64,000 bases of DNA, taken from contig NZ_JAQMYP010000043.1 of the NCBI RefSeq assembly GCF_028369295.1, positions 1 to 64,000 of the forward strand, in the 5' to 3' direction. This DNA comes from Streptomyces sp. HD (GTDB lineage: Bacteria > Actinomycetota > Actinomycetes > Streptomycetales > Streptomycetaceae). Positions within the stretch are counted from its first letter, which is position 1. Each line of letters begins with the position of its first letter. Positions 26,462 to 35,770 of the stretch are shown piece by piece. A model generated the notes under the pieces. The model was given only the letters and a program-made list of their open reading frames with translations, was not told the origin of the DNA and ran no database searches. The translations under genes and the position numbers were made by a program.

Positions 26462-27682
26462 TCAGTTTTCTCGTGCCCACTGCCCGAGGACGGGGACGCA
26501 TTCCTCGGCGAAGTACTCGTAGTCGGCGGCGGTGTTGTAGACGTGGGCGGACAGGCGCATGTAGCCGATGCCGTCGAAGCTGGTGAAGGCCGCCTCCACG
26601 CCCAGTTCGAGAGCCACCCGGTCGCGCAGCGCGTCGGCCTCGATGCGGTCGGCGGCGAGCCCGTCCGGGAGGCGCACCAGGCGCATGCCGGGGACGGGCA
26701 TGCCGACGTCGACCGCGGTGTCCGCGCCGGTCAGTTCGGTGACCGCGGTGCCGATGACAGAAGCGCCGTAGTCGGCCAGGTCGTCCATGTAGCGGCGGGC
26801 GGCGGGCCAGCCCCAGGTGCGCTCGATGAAGCCGAGGGACGTCGGCGCGGCCAGGTAGGACGTGGCGTCGACGGTGCCCTGCTGGTCGAAGCGGTCCGGA
26901 TAGGGATCGGCCGCGGCCCAGGAGTCGATGAGGGGGTGGAGCCGGTCGCGCAGCGGGCCGCGGGCGACCAGCGCCGCGGTGCCGCGCGGGGCACAGCCCC
27001 ACTTGTGGAGGTTGCCGGTCCACAAGTCGTACGTCGCGTCGGCGAGCGGGGCGGCGAGCAGTCCGGGCGCGTGCGCGCCGTCGACGAGCACGGGGATGCC
27101 GAGCCGGCGGGCCTCCGCCCCGATGCGTTCCACCGGTAGTCGCCGCGCGGTCGCGGAGGTGATCTGGTCGACGACGACGAGTTCGGTGGCGTCGCCGAGT
27201 TCGGCGGCCACGGCTTCGTACGCATGGTCCTCGTCCGCGTCCAGTGGCACCCGGGCGGTACGGACCTGGCCGCCCCATCGGCGTGCCAGCCGCTCGGCAC
27301 CCATCGTCACGGCCCCGTAGCCGTGGTCGGTGACGACGATCTCCCCGCCGGGACGCAGGGTCAGGGCGGAGTAGACGACACTCGCGCCGGCGCTGGCGTT
27401 CGGCACCAGGGCGAGGTCGTCGGCGCTGACGCGCAGGAAGTCGGCAAGCTCGACTCGGGTGGCGGCGAGGCGCTGCGGCAGCGCCGGGAACCACACCACG
27501 GGGGAGCGTTCCATCTCCACGCGCAGCAGTTCCTGCCGTTCCTGAGCCACCAGCGGAACCGCCCCGAAGGAGCCGTGGTTCAGGTGCTTGAGGGCAGGAT
27601 CCAGCGACCACGCCCGGTCGGCGGGCCGGCCGTCCCCCAGCAGCAGAGGGCGCGGTGCGGTGGTCACCTCGGTCTCGCTCAC
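26462..27682 (-). CDS. Class V aminotransferase (isopenicillin-N-epimerase-like)
   Basis: A 406-aa pyridoxal-phosphate enzyme. Marks are LNHGSFGAVPLVAQERQ near the N-terminus, the cofactor region VDGAHAPGLL, and NLHKWGCAPRGTAALVA, where Lys forms the Schiff base. It belongs to the NifS/CsdB fold branch containing isopenicillin N epimerase and related lyases or epimerases. I prefer GTG 27682 (GGAG 7 nt upstream) to ATG 27694. It lies 17 bp before the binding-protein gene and is first in the operon, so it probably acts on the imported ligand. The substrate is unknown. Confidence 0.87.
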   Translation of the reverse strand: MSETEVTTAPRPLLLGDGRPADRAWSLDPALKHLNHGSFGAVPLVAQERQELLRVEMERSPVVWFPALPQRLAATRVELADFLRVSADDLALVPNASAGASVVYSALTLRPGGEIVVTDHGYGAVTMGAERLARRWGGQVRTARVPLDADEDHAYEAVAAELGDATELVVVDQITSATARRLPVERIGAEARRLGIPVLVDGAHAPGLLAAPLADATYDLWTGNLHKWGCAPRGTAALVARGPLRDRLHPLIDSWAAADPYPDRFDQQGTVDATSYLAAPTSLGFIERTWGWPAARRYMDDLADYGASVIGTAVTELTGADTAVDVGMPVPGMRLVRLPDGLAADRIEADALRDRVALELGVEAAFTSFDGIGYMRLSAHVYNTAADYEYFAEECVPVLGQWAREN

Positions 27683-27794
27683 AGGACTCCACATCTGGGC
27701 AGGGCGGGACCACGGAAGATGAGGCTCCGCCAGACACGTTTGATGACTCGGTATCCTGCACCGCCTTTCTCGGCGGAAACAAGGGTCGTACAGT

Positions 27795-27815
27795 GAAAGT
27801 CATCAGATGACTTTC
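27795..27815. promoter_or_regulatory. 21-bp palindrome, likely GntR/FadR operator
   Basis: Perfect inverted repeat GAAAGTCATC-A-GATGACTTTC around a single central base. It lies between the divergent aminotransferase operon (start 27682) and the FadR-type regulator gene (start 27910). Position and symmetry fit autoregulation and control of the operon by the regulator. The binding itself is inferred. Confidence 0.75.
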
Positions 27816-27909
27816 GAGTGGCATGCATTCGACACATCAGAGACTCGCTACAGTGCTCCGAGGGGACAGCGTCTGATCGCCGGCCCACCAGGCGAGGAAG
27901 AGGGGACGA

Positions 27910-28611
27910 ATGTCCGCAGTCGAGAAGGCGTTCCACGGCCTACGGCACATGATCGGGACGGGGCGCCTCGGTCCGGGCGAGCGCATTCCGCCCGAGGGCG
28001 AGCTCTGTGAGGAACTGGGCGTCTCGCGGGGGTCGCTGCGCGAGGCCGTACGGATGCTGGCCGCCCTGGGCGTCATCGAGCCCCGGCACGGCTCGGGTAC
28101 GTACGTCTCACAATTGAGGCCCGAGGACGTGATCGGCAGCCTGTCCCTGACCCTCGAACTGCTGCCGCTCTCGGGCCTGTTGGAGGTCTACGAGATCCGG
28201 CGCGTCCTGGAGGCTCACGTGGCCGCACAGGCGGCGGCGCGCTGCACACCCGAGGCCGTGCGCACGCTCTTCTCCCTCATCGAGGACATGGAGGCCACGA
28301 GCGACCCCACCAAAGCCTCCGAACTCGACCACCGCTTCCACGCGGAGATCGCCCGCGTCGGCGGCAACCCCACCCTCGCTTCCCTCCTGGCGGTCTTCCG
28401 TGCCCGCTCCCGCAAGTACCAGGTCTTCACTCTGCCCGAAGGCCCTGACCTGCGCCGGAAGAGCGACGACGACCACCGCGTCCTGGCCACCGCCATCGCC
28501 GACCGTGACCCCGTCGCCGCCGCCGGCGCGGCACAGGCGCACGTCGCCCAGACGGAGCGGTGGCTGCGCGCGTTCATGCCGCCGGTGGAGGAGACCGACG
28601 CCACGGAGTGA
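27910..28611 (+). CDS. FadR-type GntR transcription regulator
   Basis: 233 aa. The N-terminal winged helix has RIPPEGELCEELGVSRGSLR followed by EAVRMLAALGVIEPRHGSGT. The C-terminal FCD effector domain shows YEIRRVLEAHVAAQAAARCT, DHRFHAEIARVGGNPTLASL and DDDHRVLATAIADRDPVAAA; its Asp and His pattern suggests a metal-assisted ligand pocket. It is divergent from the aminotransferase/ABC operon with a palindrome between them. It most likely represses those genes until the substrate or a metabolite binds. Confidence 0.93.
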   Translation: MSAVEKAFHGLRHMIGTGRLGPGERIPPEGELCEELGVSRGSLREAVRMLAALGVIEPRHGSGTYVSQLRPEDVIGSLSLTLELLPLSGLLEVYEIRRVLEAHVAAQAAARCTPEAVRTLFSLIEDMEATSDPTKASELDHRFHAEIARVGGNPTLASLLAVFRARSRKYQVFTLPEGPDLRRKSDDDHRVLATAIADRDPVAAAGAAQAHVAQTERWLRAFMPPVEETDATE

Positions 28612-28966
28612 CCGTGTGGGACTGGCACGTCCAGGTCCAGCGGCCGCCTGTTCGGCTCCAACCGCGCCATCACGATGCCCCGTCGACGGCGACATCGGCA
28701 CGAACCCGCCCTACCTACGCCTCGTAACGGCAGCGGCACGCCAGTGAAGCGGGCTACGCGACCGGCCCTGTGACCGCGTCGGGGCGGGGCACGGATGACC
28801 GTACCTCCCCGCCAGGTGGCACAAGGTGCCCGTCACGTCAGGGGGCAACGATCGGACCGATTCGGCAGTCGTAGGGAGTGACGGATTTCCGTCTCTGGAG
28901 CACTCTGCCAACTACCGCCCCTCGTCTGGTGGCCGGCAGCAGGGCCTGTCACCCCTGGGAGGGTTC

Positions 28967-29824
28967 ATGAGCCGCTTCGCAGCACCGCCTGGCGACAGAC
29001 CGAGCGGCGGGCGCGACATCGCCGAGCCCTTCGTCGGCGCACGCGCCCCGCAGAGTGAGTTCGTCGGTCGCGCGACAAGCCGCGGTGTCGTGCTGGGAAC
29101 CGTCGTCGTTCTGCTGGCAGGGGGCGGCGCCTCGGCCAACGCCGCGACCAGCGGACCGGTGGTCAGCGGTGCCACCATCAACTCCGGACATGATGTCATC
29201 GTGGGTATCACGCACGACGTGGTGTTCCCGGTCACGGTCAGCGGATCGGACGATTCCGGCCTGTCCCTCGTCGACGTGGATCTGAAAGGGCCGCACGGCG
29301 GCTTCTACACCACCGACGCATTCTGTGAGAGCGCGACGGCCTGCACGACGGTGTTCACCGTCAACGCTCACCTTGCGCCAGGCGGCGACGATCCGGTGGA
29401 CCTCACCAACGCCAACGCGGGAGCATGGTCGGTCGACGCCCTGGCCGACGCCAACGACGGCGATTCCGTCTTCGCCCCCGGCGTGGGGTCGTTCAGCCTC
29501 AAGCGTGCCGCGCAGCTCACGGTCAACGCGTCACCGGAGCCGGTGACCAAGGGCGCTCGTATCACCGTCACCGGCGAGCTCGTGCGGGCCAACTGGGACA
29601 CCTATCGGTATGCGGGATACGCGGGTCAGAGCGTGAAACTTCAATTCCGCCCGAAGGACAGCAGCACCTACACCACGGTGGCCACCGTAGGGACCGGCAA
29701 CACCGGCACCTTGCGCACCACGGTCAAGGCGGTCAAGGACGGCTACTGGCGGTGGAACTTCCCCGGCACGACCACCACCGGCCCGGCCAAGGCCACCGGT
29801 GACTACGTCGATGTGCGCCCCTGA
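28967..29824 (+). CDS. Secreted beta-domain protein
   Basis: A 285-aa exported protein of unknown function. An N-terminal cytoplasmic-looking stretch precedes a hydrophobic export helix (RGVVLGTVVVLLAGGGASAN ending at ANA). The mature part has a calcium-protein-like first half (GSDDSGLSLVDVDLKGPHGG, with a Cys pair in CESATACTTVF) and a C-terminal Ig-like domain with KGARITVTGELVRANWDTYR. I chose ATG 28967, which has GGGAGG upstream; residues before it look non-coding. It resembles the DUF5707-type proteins. Monocistronic. Confidence 0.65.
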   Translation: MSRFAAPPGDRPSGGRDIAEPFVGARAPQSEFVGRATSRGVVLGTVVVLLAGGGASANAATSGPVVSGATINSGHDVIVGITHDVVFPVTVSGSDDSGLSLVDVDLKGPHGGFYTTDAFCESATACTTVFTVNAHLAPGGDDPVDLTNANAGAWSVDALADANDGDSVFAPGVGSFSLKRAAQLTVNASPEPVTKGARITVTGELVRANWDTYRYAGYAGQSVKLQFRPKDSSTYTTVATVGTGNTGTLRTTVKAVKDGYWRWNFPGTTTTGPAKATGDYVDVRP

Positions 29825-30169
29825 CCCGACAAACACCGTAAGCAGGCAGCGTCTGTCAGGGGGACCCGAGTTCCCGCTCGCGCTGGAAGCGGTCGGCACG
29901 CCGCTCAGCTTGAGTTTTAACCTCCGACCAGGTGTTGAGAGTTGCTGCGCGGCACGAATGGGCAGGTCGCATTGCTCCCAGTCCCGGTCCTTCCCCCTCG
30001 ACGAGGGTTTCGGGACACCGGCCGTGGGGCGCAAGGTCTGCCGGTGTTCCATAGCGCCCATCCCGGCTCACGGGACGTAGCCACTATGGCCGACCGCTCC
30101 GTCGGCCCGGCGCGGTGAGGAAGCAGTCCGACGCCCGGTGGGTGACGGAGCGGTCAGTGAGGTGCCTGG
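29825..30169. other. Intergenic between convergent genes
   Basis: About 345 bp. No recognisable relic, RNA or strong terminator hairpin could be picked out by eye. Confidence 0.3.
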
Positions 30170-30556
30170 TCAGGGCTGGCGGGCGGGCTGGAACAGCTCG
30201 ATGAGGTTGCCTGCCGGGTCGGCCAGCAGGATCTGACGTCCTCCGGGGCCGGCGACGACCTCACTGCGGAAAGCGAGACCGGCACTGCTCAGCCGAGCGA
30301 TCTCGGCGTCGAGGTCGTCGTAGGTGAGGTGGATACGGTTGCCGCCCGCGACGGCTGCCTCCTTGGGGGTGGCCCGGGCGCCCGAGCTCGCCGGGCCCGA
30401 CAGCAGCAGCCGCAGCCGGCCGCGGAGCACGTCGGCGAAGGCAGGGGCGGCGCTGGTGTGCAGCGTGAACCCGAGGTGGGTGGTGTAGAAGTCGGTGGCG
30501 GCCTGCACGTCATCGACGAGGTAGCGGACGCTGACGTATTCGTCGTGAGTGGTCAT
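30170..30556 (-). CDS. VOC-family protein
   Basis: A 128-aa glyoxalase/bleomycin-resistance-fold protein. The first beta-alpha-beta unit reads YVSVRYLVDDVQAATDFYTT plus HLGFTLHTS; the second contains RIHLTYDDLDAEIARLSSAG and ends AGPGGRQILLADPAGNLIEL. ATG 30556 overlaps the ArsR-ArsC stop by 4 nt (ATGA), so it is co-translated with that gene. In other genomes VOC proteins beside ars genes can bind or detoxify organoarsenicals, but no such activity can be read from this sequence. Confidence 0.85.
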   Translation of the reverse strand: MTTHDEYVSVRYLVDDVQAATDFYTTHLGFTLHTSAAPAFADVLRGRLRLLLSGPASSGARATPKEAAVAGGNRIHLTYDDLDAEIARLSSAGLAFRSEVVAGPGGRQILLADPAGNLIELFQPARQP

Positions 30557-31356
30557 GGCTCGGACCTCGAAACGGTGTCGGGGATGTTCAGGGCCGGCAT
30601 CAGGAACCTGATGCGGGTGTCTATGTCTGCGGCCGCGTGCTGGAAGGCCGCGTAGCCGGCCTGGCCGCTGTCGTCCGCTGCGCCCGGGTCGGCCATGCTC
30701 CAGTGGACTTGCCGCGGGCCGAACTCCGGGCAGACCTCGCGAGCCTTGTCGCACAAGGTGATCACGTGGTCGAAGCGGCGGCCGGCCAGCGTGTCCACGT
30801 GCTGGGTGCGGGTACTCCCGCCGGAGAGGTCGATGCCGAACGACTCGCGCAGCACCCGGACCGCATGCGGGTGCAGGTGCGGTTTGGGACTGGTGCCCGC
30901 GCTGGCTGTCGTTACGCGGCCGCCGGTGTGGTGGCGCAGCAGGGCTTCAGCGATCGGCGAGCGGGCGCTGTTGCCGGTGCACACGAAGAGCACCGCCACA
31001 TGGTGGGATCGTGCCCCAGTGACCGGACGGCATGGGAGTGCGCGGTCCTGGCGCAACGCCGGGTGCAAGGCGGCGCCGCTGGCTGCAAGCGCCTCAGCGC
31101 AATGCTCCAGGTCGAGGTGGTAGTAGCTGTCCCGGCCATCGAAACTGCTGCGTCTGGCCGCAACCAGGCCGCCGTCGCGCAGCAGCCGCAGGTGATACGA
31201 CACCAGGTTCTGGGGCTCCCCGACGCGTTCCACCAGTTCACGGACCCGATGGTCGCCGTCGGCGAGTGCCGTCAGCAGCCGCCAGCGCAGCGGATGCGCT
31301 GCCAGTCGGAGGAACTGGGGCGGTGTGGCTGTCACGTTCCGGGGATGGAATCCCAT
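30553..31356 (-). CDS. ArsR regulator fused to arsenate reductase (LMW-PTPase)
   Basis: A two-domain protein of about 267 aa. The N-terminal ArsR winged helix shows HPLRWRLLTALADGDHRVRE and SYHLRLLRDGGLVAARRSS. The C-terminal low-molecular-weight phosphatase/arsenate reductase has the P-loop VCTGNSARSP (CX5R) and the general-acid loop WSMADPG. It should sense and reduce arsenate, or dephosphorylate tyrosine. The start is uncertain: ATG 31356 is chosen because an operator-like repeat lies just upstream at 31369-31392; GTG 31335 is possible, and longer TTG/ATG starts to 31392 overlap the operator. No arsenite exporter is intact nearby. Confidence 0.88.
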   Translation of the reverse strand: MGFHPRNVTATPPQFLRLAAHPLRWRLLTALADGDHRVRELVERVGEPQNLVSYHLRLLRDGGLVAARRSSFDGRDSYYHLDLEHCAEALAASGAALHPALRQDRALPCRPVTGARSHHVAVLFVCTGNSARSPIAEALLRHHTGGRVTTASAGTSPKPHLHPHAVRVLRESFGIDLSGGSTRTQHVDTLAGRRFDHVITLCDKAREVCPEFGPRQVHWSMADPGAADDSGQAGYAAFQHAAADIDTRIRFLMPALNIPDTVSRSEP

Positions 31357-31368
31357 ATGTCGAAGGTA

Positions 31369-31392
31369 CATCAAATGAGATTGATGCATCAA
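31369..31392. promoter_or_regulatory. ArsR-type operator (three half sites)
   Basis: CATCAA-ATGAGA-TTGATG forms a 6-6-6 inverted repeat, and TTGATGCATCAA after it is a perfect 12-bp palindrome sharing the middle half site. ATCAA-N6-TTGAT is the classic ArsR/SmtB operator shape. It lies immediately upstream of the ArsR-ArsC start. Confidence 0.7.
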
Positions 31393-31663
31393 CCTCGATC
31401 GATCGGTTGCCGGCGGGTGCGGCGGGCCGCAATCGCGCTGTCCGCGCCCGTCGAGGTGGCATGACCTGGATCACGTCAAGAGGCGGCCTGATCTTGGAAT
31501 GCGCGGATTCCCGCCGTCGCCGCACTGTTGACCGGCTTGCCCTGTGTAGGGGTGCGCTGGGCAACGGGGCTCGACGCGGCCGGCCGAGGTGGGTGTCCCG
31601 CGACCTCGGCCTTCTCTGCTCCCTCGTCCCTGTACCGCTGTCTTCGAAAGGTTCTCCCGCACC

Positions 31664-32890
31664 ATGGGTCTGGCTCTGCCGGCCCTTGCTGTCGGTCGTC
31701 GCGTTCGGCATCGGCACGACCGAGTTCGCCACGATGGGGTTGCTGCCCCAGATCGCTGACGGGGTCGGGGTGTCGGTCCCCATGCCGGCAACCTCGTGTC
31801 GGCCTACGCGCTCGGCGTGGTCGTCGGTGCCCCCGTGCTGACCGGCATCGGTGCACGCGTACCGCACAAGAGGCTGCTGCTCTTGTCGGGACTGTTCGTG
31901 GTCGGCAACATCGCCTCCGCACTCGCCCCGAACTTCGGCCTGCTGTTCGCCGCGCGTTTCCTGGCCGGGCTGCCGCACGGGGCGCTGTTCGGCGTCGGCG
32001 CCGTCGTAGCCTCCCGGCTGGTCGCCCCCGAACGGGCTGCACGCGCCGTGTCGAGGATGTTCCTCGGCCTGACGGTCGCCAACATCATCGACGTCCCGGC
32101 CGGCACCGCGCTCGGCCAGCAGCTGGGCTGGCGGTCCGCATACTGCGCCGTCGCCGTCATCGGGCTTGTCGCGCTCGCCGCACTGGCCGCATTCGTCCCT
32201 CACCAGCCACGCGGTCAGAAGGCTGGCATCCGGCACGAGGTGCGGGCCATGGGCAACCGGCACGTCGCGATCGGACTGGCCACGGCGGTGGTCGGGTTCG
32301 GCGGCTTCTTCGCCGTCTACAGCTACCTCGTGCCGATGCTGACACACCTGACGGGCATCTCGGACACCTCGACCACCCTGGTCCTCGCGCTGTACGGCGC
32401 AGGCATGACGGTCGGAACGCTGATCGCGGGCCCTCTCACAGACCGCGCCCTGCGCCCGACTCTGTGCGGGGCTCGCCCTTCTCGCGGCCGGGCTGGTGAC
32501 GTTCTACTTCACCGTCCACAGCACCGTTGCGGCCCTGGTCACCATCACCTTCATCGGTGCGATGGGTGCCTTCATCACCACCCCCGTCCAGATGCTGCTG
32601 ATGGCGAAGGCCAAGAACGCTCCGACGATGGCCGCGGCCTCCAACCACTCCGCCTTCAACCTGGCCAACGCGGGCGGCGCCTGGCTCGGCGGACTGGCCA
32701 TCTCCGCGGGTGGGGCTGGGCCTCACCGAACCTCGTCGGCGCCGCGCTCGCCGTAGCAGGACTCGGCCTGGCCTTCACGGGCGGCCTGATGGACCGGGGC
32801 GGCCGGCGCTCCGAGAGCTCCGAAGTGATCACGTCGTCCGCTGCGGAAGCCCCGACGGAAGGGGCACCCATCACCCCCGCCAAGGGATGA
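31664..32890 (+). pseudogene. MFS exporter with several frameshifts
   Basis: A 12-helix major-facilitator exporter (arabinose/chloramphenicol efflux type) read in pieces. Frames must switch near 31680, 31782, 32463 and 32708. Recognisable blocks are GIGTTEFATMGLLPQIADGV, the clean central frame from 31796 (LSAYALGVVVGAPVL-like, then ASRLVAPERAARAVS, LGLTVANIIDVPAGTALGQQ), TPVQMLLMAKAKNAP, and the last helix AVAGLGLAFTGGL. At 31782 one base is missing from an expected A-G-N-L-V-S-A-Y. Some shifts may be sequencing errors, but four make it likely dead. ATG 31664 would be the start. It is divergent from the ArsR-ArsC gene. Confidence 0.85.
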
Positions 32891-33212
32891 CCACGGCTGC
32901 CGACGTCGCTTCGCGGTCGGGCACGCCCGCAGACCGCGGACAGGCCTGCGCGCCAGGGGTCCGCCACACAGCCGCCCCTGGCGGCAGCGCCAAGTGCCGC
33001 CGCGGTCATCGACCTGTGCCTATGAAAGTGCAGGGACAGGCCTGGCTTCCGTATTTTCGTGAGCCCGTGCAGGAGTCATTGATCGAGGCCGGGTCATTCT
33101 TCAGCCCTCGCATGCGGGCGCCGGCAGTCCGCCCAGCGGCAGCAGATCGCGGAAGCGGCGCCCCGCCACGGGCACATACGTACGAGGCCTGCGGAATGCG
33201 GATCTAAGACGA
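32891..33212. other. Intergenic between convergent genes
   Basis: About 320 bp with no convincing coding frame. I can name neither a terminator nor a relic here. Confidence 0.3.
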
Positions 33213-34031
33213 TCAGGCCTTGAGCCCCACGCCACCGAACATGGCTACCTCGGCGGGCAGATCGGTCTCGATGCCATCCGGTCGCCAGCGGTTGCAGGAC
33301 ACGACGCCCGGATCGAGGAGCTCCAGCCCGTTGAAGAACCCGGCGATGTCGGATGGCGTGCGCTGGGTCAGCTTCGGTGTGCCGTGCTCGTTCCAGAACG
33401 CCACCGCGGCGTCGACGTCCGGCATGTCTGGCCGCGTGATCGTATGTGAGAGGACGAGGTGGCTGCCTGCAGGCAGCCGGTCCGTCAGACGACGCACGAT
33501 CCCCGACGCCTCATCGTCGTCCTCGATGAAGATGACGACACCGAGCAGCATCAGCGCCACGGGCTCACTGAAGTCCAGGGTTCGCCCCGCCTGCTCCAGG
33601 ATGGTGTCGACGTTGCGCAGATCCTCGTCGAGATAGTCGGTGCGGCCCTCTCGCGTGCTGGTCAGCAGGGCTTCGGCGTGGGCCAGCACGATGGGGTCGT
33701 TGTCGACGTAGACGATGCGGGCGTCCGGAGCGATCCGCTGAGCGACCTCGTGGGTGTTGTCGGCCGTGGGCAGGCCGGTGCCGATGTCGAGGAACTGCCG
33801 TATCCCGCGCTCTCCGGCGAGGTACTGAACGGCGCGCCCGAGGAACTGCCGATCGGCGAGGGCGTAGTCGCCGATGCCCGGATGCAACGCGCGGATCTGG
33901 TCTCCGGCGGCCTGGTCGACCTTGTAGTTGTCCTTGCCGCCCAGCCAGTAGTTCCAGATTCGGGCCGTGTGCGGCTGGTCGGTCTTGATTCGCTTGCGCG
34001 CCTCGGTCGCGGCAGCGGAAATCTCGGTCAC
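33213..34031 (-). CDS. DUF574-family SAM methyltransferase
   Basis: A 272-aa protein of the actinobacterial family annotated as SAM-dependent methyltransferase (Methyltransf_19). Family marks: the N-terminal HTARIWNYWLGGKDNY, GERGIRQFLDIGTGLPTADN (SAM-binding glycines), ARIVYVDNDPIVLAHAEALL and PVALMLLGVVIFIEDDDEAS. The C-terminus has TPSDIAGFFNGLELLDPGVV and W-R-P. The substrate is unknown. The start is GTG 34031 with GGAGGAC upstream. It is divergent from the ferric-reductase-like gene, about 400 bp away. Confidence 0.92.
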   Translation of the reverse strand: MTEISAAATEARKRIKTDQPHTARIWNYWLGGKDNYKVDQAAGDQIRALHPGIGDYALADRQFLGRAVQYLAGERGIRQFLDIGTGLPTADNTHEVAQRIAPDARIVYVDNDPIVLAHAEALLTSTREGRTDYLDEDLRNVDTILEQAGRTLDFSEPVALMLLGVVIFIEDDDEASGIVRRLTDRLPAGSHLVLSHTITRPDMPDVDAAVAFWNEHGTPKLTQRTPSDIAGFFNGLELLDPGVVSCNRWRPDGIETDLPAEVAMFGGVGLKA

Positions 34032-34228
34032 GCGATGTCCTCCAGATCAGCCCGATTCAGGGGTCAAGGAGCAACCTAGCGGCAGGAGTTGGGGAGAGCG
34101 ACTCCGCCCGGGGCGAGCGCAGCGCGGTACTGGCCTGGCCACAGTCATCGCATCCTCCTATGAGGTACCCGGCTGCTTCCCGGCAGCCCGACGCTTCGTC
34201 CGTCAACTCTGCAGTGCGCAACTCCCGT

Positions 34229-34254
34229 GCAGTGCCGTACCACTACGGCACTGC
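34229..34254. repeat. Perfect 11-bp hairpin in a divergent promoter region
   Basis: GCAGTGCCGTA, four loop bases (CCAC), then TACGGCACTGC. It lies between the starts of two divergent genes (34031 and 34430), so a terminator role is unlikely for either. It could be an operator or an attenuator in a leader. The rest of 34032-34429 shows nothing else. Confidence 0.55.
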
Positions 34255-34429
34255 CAGGCCCCCAACGCGTCAAATAGACCTCAGATTGGGTGGTTCCGGC
34301 ATGAACGGACCGGGTCTGCGGGCCGTATTCTTACCCGATCGAGGTGGGTATCCCGCCGAATTCCTCGGTCTTGTGGGGTTTGTGCTTACGGGTCGTGAGT
34401 ACTGCGGCCGCGGGGGATGAGGGGCAACC

Positions 34430-35770
34430 ATGGTGACGGCGAGTAACACGGTGCGGACAGGCAGCGTGCTTCCGGTGGACGCGGCGCGCTGGGCGATGTG
34501 GACCTTCGTCCTCGTCAACGTGGTGATCGTGGAGGTGTTGTTCCTCGACGCCGGTTCGGGCAAGAACGACGTACTCACAGTCGCCAAGTTCTTCGGACTC
34601 AACGCGGCCCTGCTGCTGCTGTTCCAACTGCTGCTCGTGGCCCGGCTGCCGTGGCTGGACCGCCGCATCGGGATGGACCGGCTCACGGTGTGGCACCGCT
34701 GGGTCGGCTTCACCCTGCTGTGGACCGTCCTCACCCATGCCACGCTGGTGGTGCTCGGCTACGCGAGGCTCGACGACACGTCCATGAGGAAGACGTTCGT
34801 CGCACTGAGCGGGGTGCCGGCCTCCCTGCTGGGCATGCTCGCCGCGGCCGTCATCGTCGTGATCGCCGTGATCTCCACCCGGCCCCTGCGGCGCCGACTG
34901 CGGTACGAGGTCTGGCACGGCCTGCACCTGCTGCTCTACGTGGCCCTGGGCCTGGCATTCGTCCACCAGTTGCAGGAGACGACGACGTTCACGTCCTCCG
35001 CGTTCGCCACGGCCTATTGGTGGATCCTGTGGCTGTTCACCTTCGGCGCGCTGATGACCGGTCGTGTCGTCATGCCGCTGTGGCGCAACGCCTACCACCA
35101 GTTCAGCGTCGCGGCCGTGGTGCCGGAGTCGGACAACGTGGTCTCTGTGTACGTCACCGGCCGGCACCTAGACAAACTTCCTGCCCGGGCGGGTCAGTTC
35201 TGTATCTGGCGGTTTCCCGGGCACCACCACTGGTGGCTGGCAAATCCCTTCTCACTGTCGGCGGCGCCCGACGGGCAGGGGCTGCGCCTGACGGCGAAGG
35301 CGGTGGGCAGCGCGAGCGCCGGCCTGCGATACGTTCCGGTCGGCAGCCGTGCCTTCGTCGAGGGGCCGTACGGGGCGTTCACCTCGTTGCACCGGACCCG
35401 GCGTGGCGTCCTGCTGATCGCGGGCGGCGTGGGGATCACGCCCATACGGGCCATGCTTGAGGAACAGACGACCGGCGACGCCGTCGTGCTGTACCGGGTG
35501 CGCAGCGAGGCCGACGCAGTGCTGCTGAACGAGGTACGCCACCTGGTCGCGCTACGGGGCGGACGGTTGCACCTGCTCACCGGCAGAACCGGCGAGGGCG
35601 GCGCCCCGCCGTTCGGCGCGAGCAGCCTGCATCAGCTGGTCCCGGACATCACCGGACGCGACGTGTACGTCTGTGGCCCGCCAGCCATGACCAGGGCCGT
35701 GCTCGCCGGCCTGCGAGAACTGCGGGTCCCCTCGCGACAGGTGCACGCCGAGAAGTTCGGCCTGGCCTGA
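34430..35770 (+). CDS. Ferric-reductase-like transmembrane flavoprotein
   Basis: A 446-aa NOX/ferric-reductase-type membrane electron transferase. Residues 20-210 form about six helices, with paired heme-ligand candidates: His in LTVWHRWVGFTLLW and LWTVLTHATLVVL, and His in EVWHGLHLLLYVALG and LAFVHQL. The cytoplasmic part is a ferredoxin-reductase domain: FAD site with RAGQFCIWRFP and NPFSLSAAPD, NAD(P)H site GGVGITPIRAML, and the C-terminal VYVCGPPAMTRAV. It would pass electrons from NAD(P)H through FAD and heme to an acceptor across the membrane. ATG 34430. Monocistronic. Confidence 0.9.
   Translation: MVTASNTVRTGSVLPVDAARWAMWTFVLVNVVIVEVLFLDAGSGKNDVLTVAKFFGLNAALLLLFQLLLVARLPWLDRRIGMDRLTVWHRWVGFTLLWTVLTHATLVVLGYARLDDTSMRKTFVALSGVPASLLGMLAAAVIVVIAVISTRPLRRRLRYEVWHGLHLLLYVALGLAFVHQLQETTTFTSSAFATAYWWILWLFTFGALMTGRVVMPLWRNAYHQFSVAAVVPESDNVVSVYVTGRHLDKLPARAGQFCIWRFPGHHHWWLANPFSLSAAPDGQGLRLTAKAVGSASAGLRYVPVGSRAFVEGPYGAFTSLHRTRRGVLLIAGGVGITPIRAMLEEQTTGDAVVLYRVRSEADAVLLNEVRHLVALRGGRLHLLTGRTGEGGAPPFGASSLHQLVPDITGRDVYVCGPPAMTRAVLAGLRELRVPSRQVHAEKFGLA

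Noticed and set aside
25143..27824. 893-codon reading of the binding protein
   Set aside because: Residues before the lipoprotein signal are antisense-like shadow of the aminotransferase gene; ATG 26444 with its ribosome site and lipobox is clearly the start.
29856..30071. 71-codon minus frame between convergent genes
   Set aside because: Some helical character near its end (QAERRADRFQRERE), but too short and without homology I can name.
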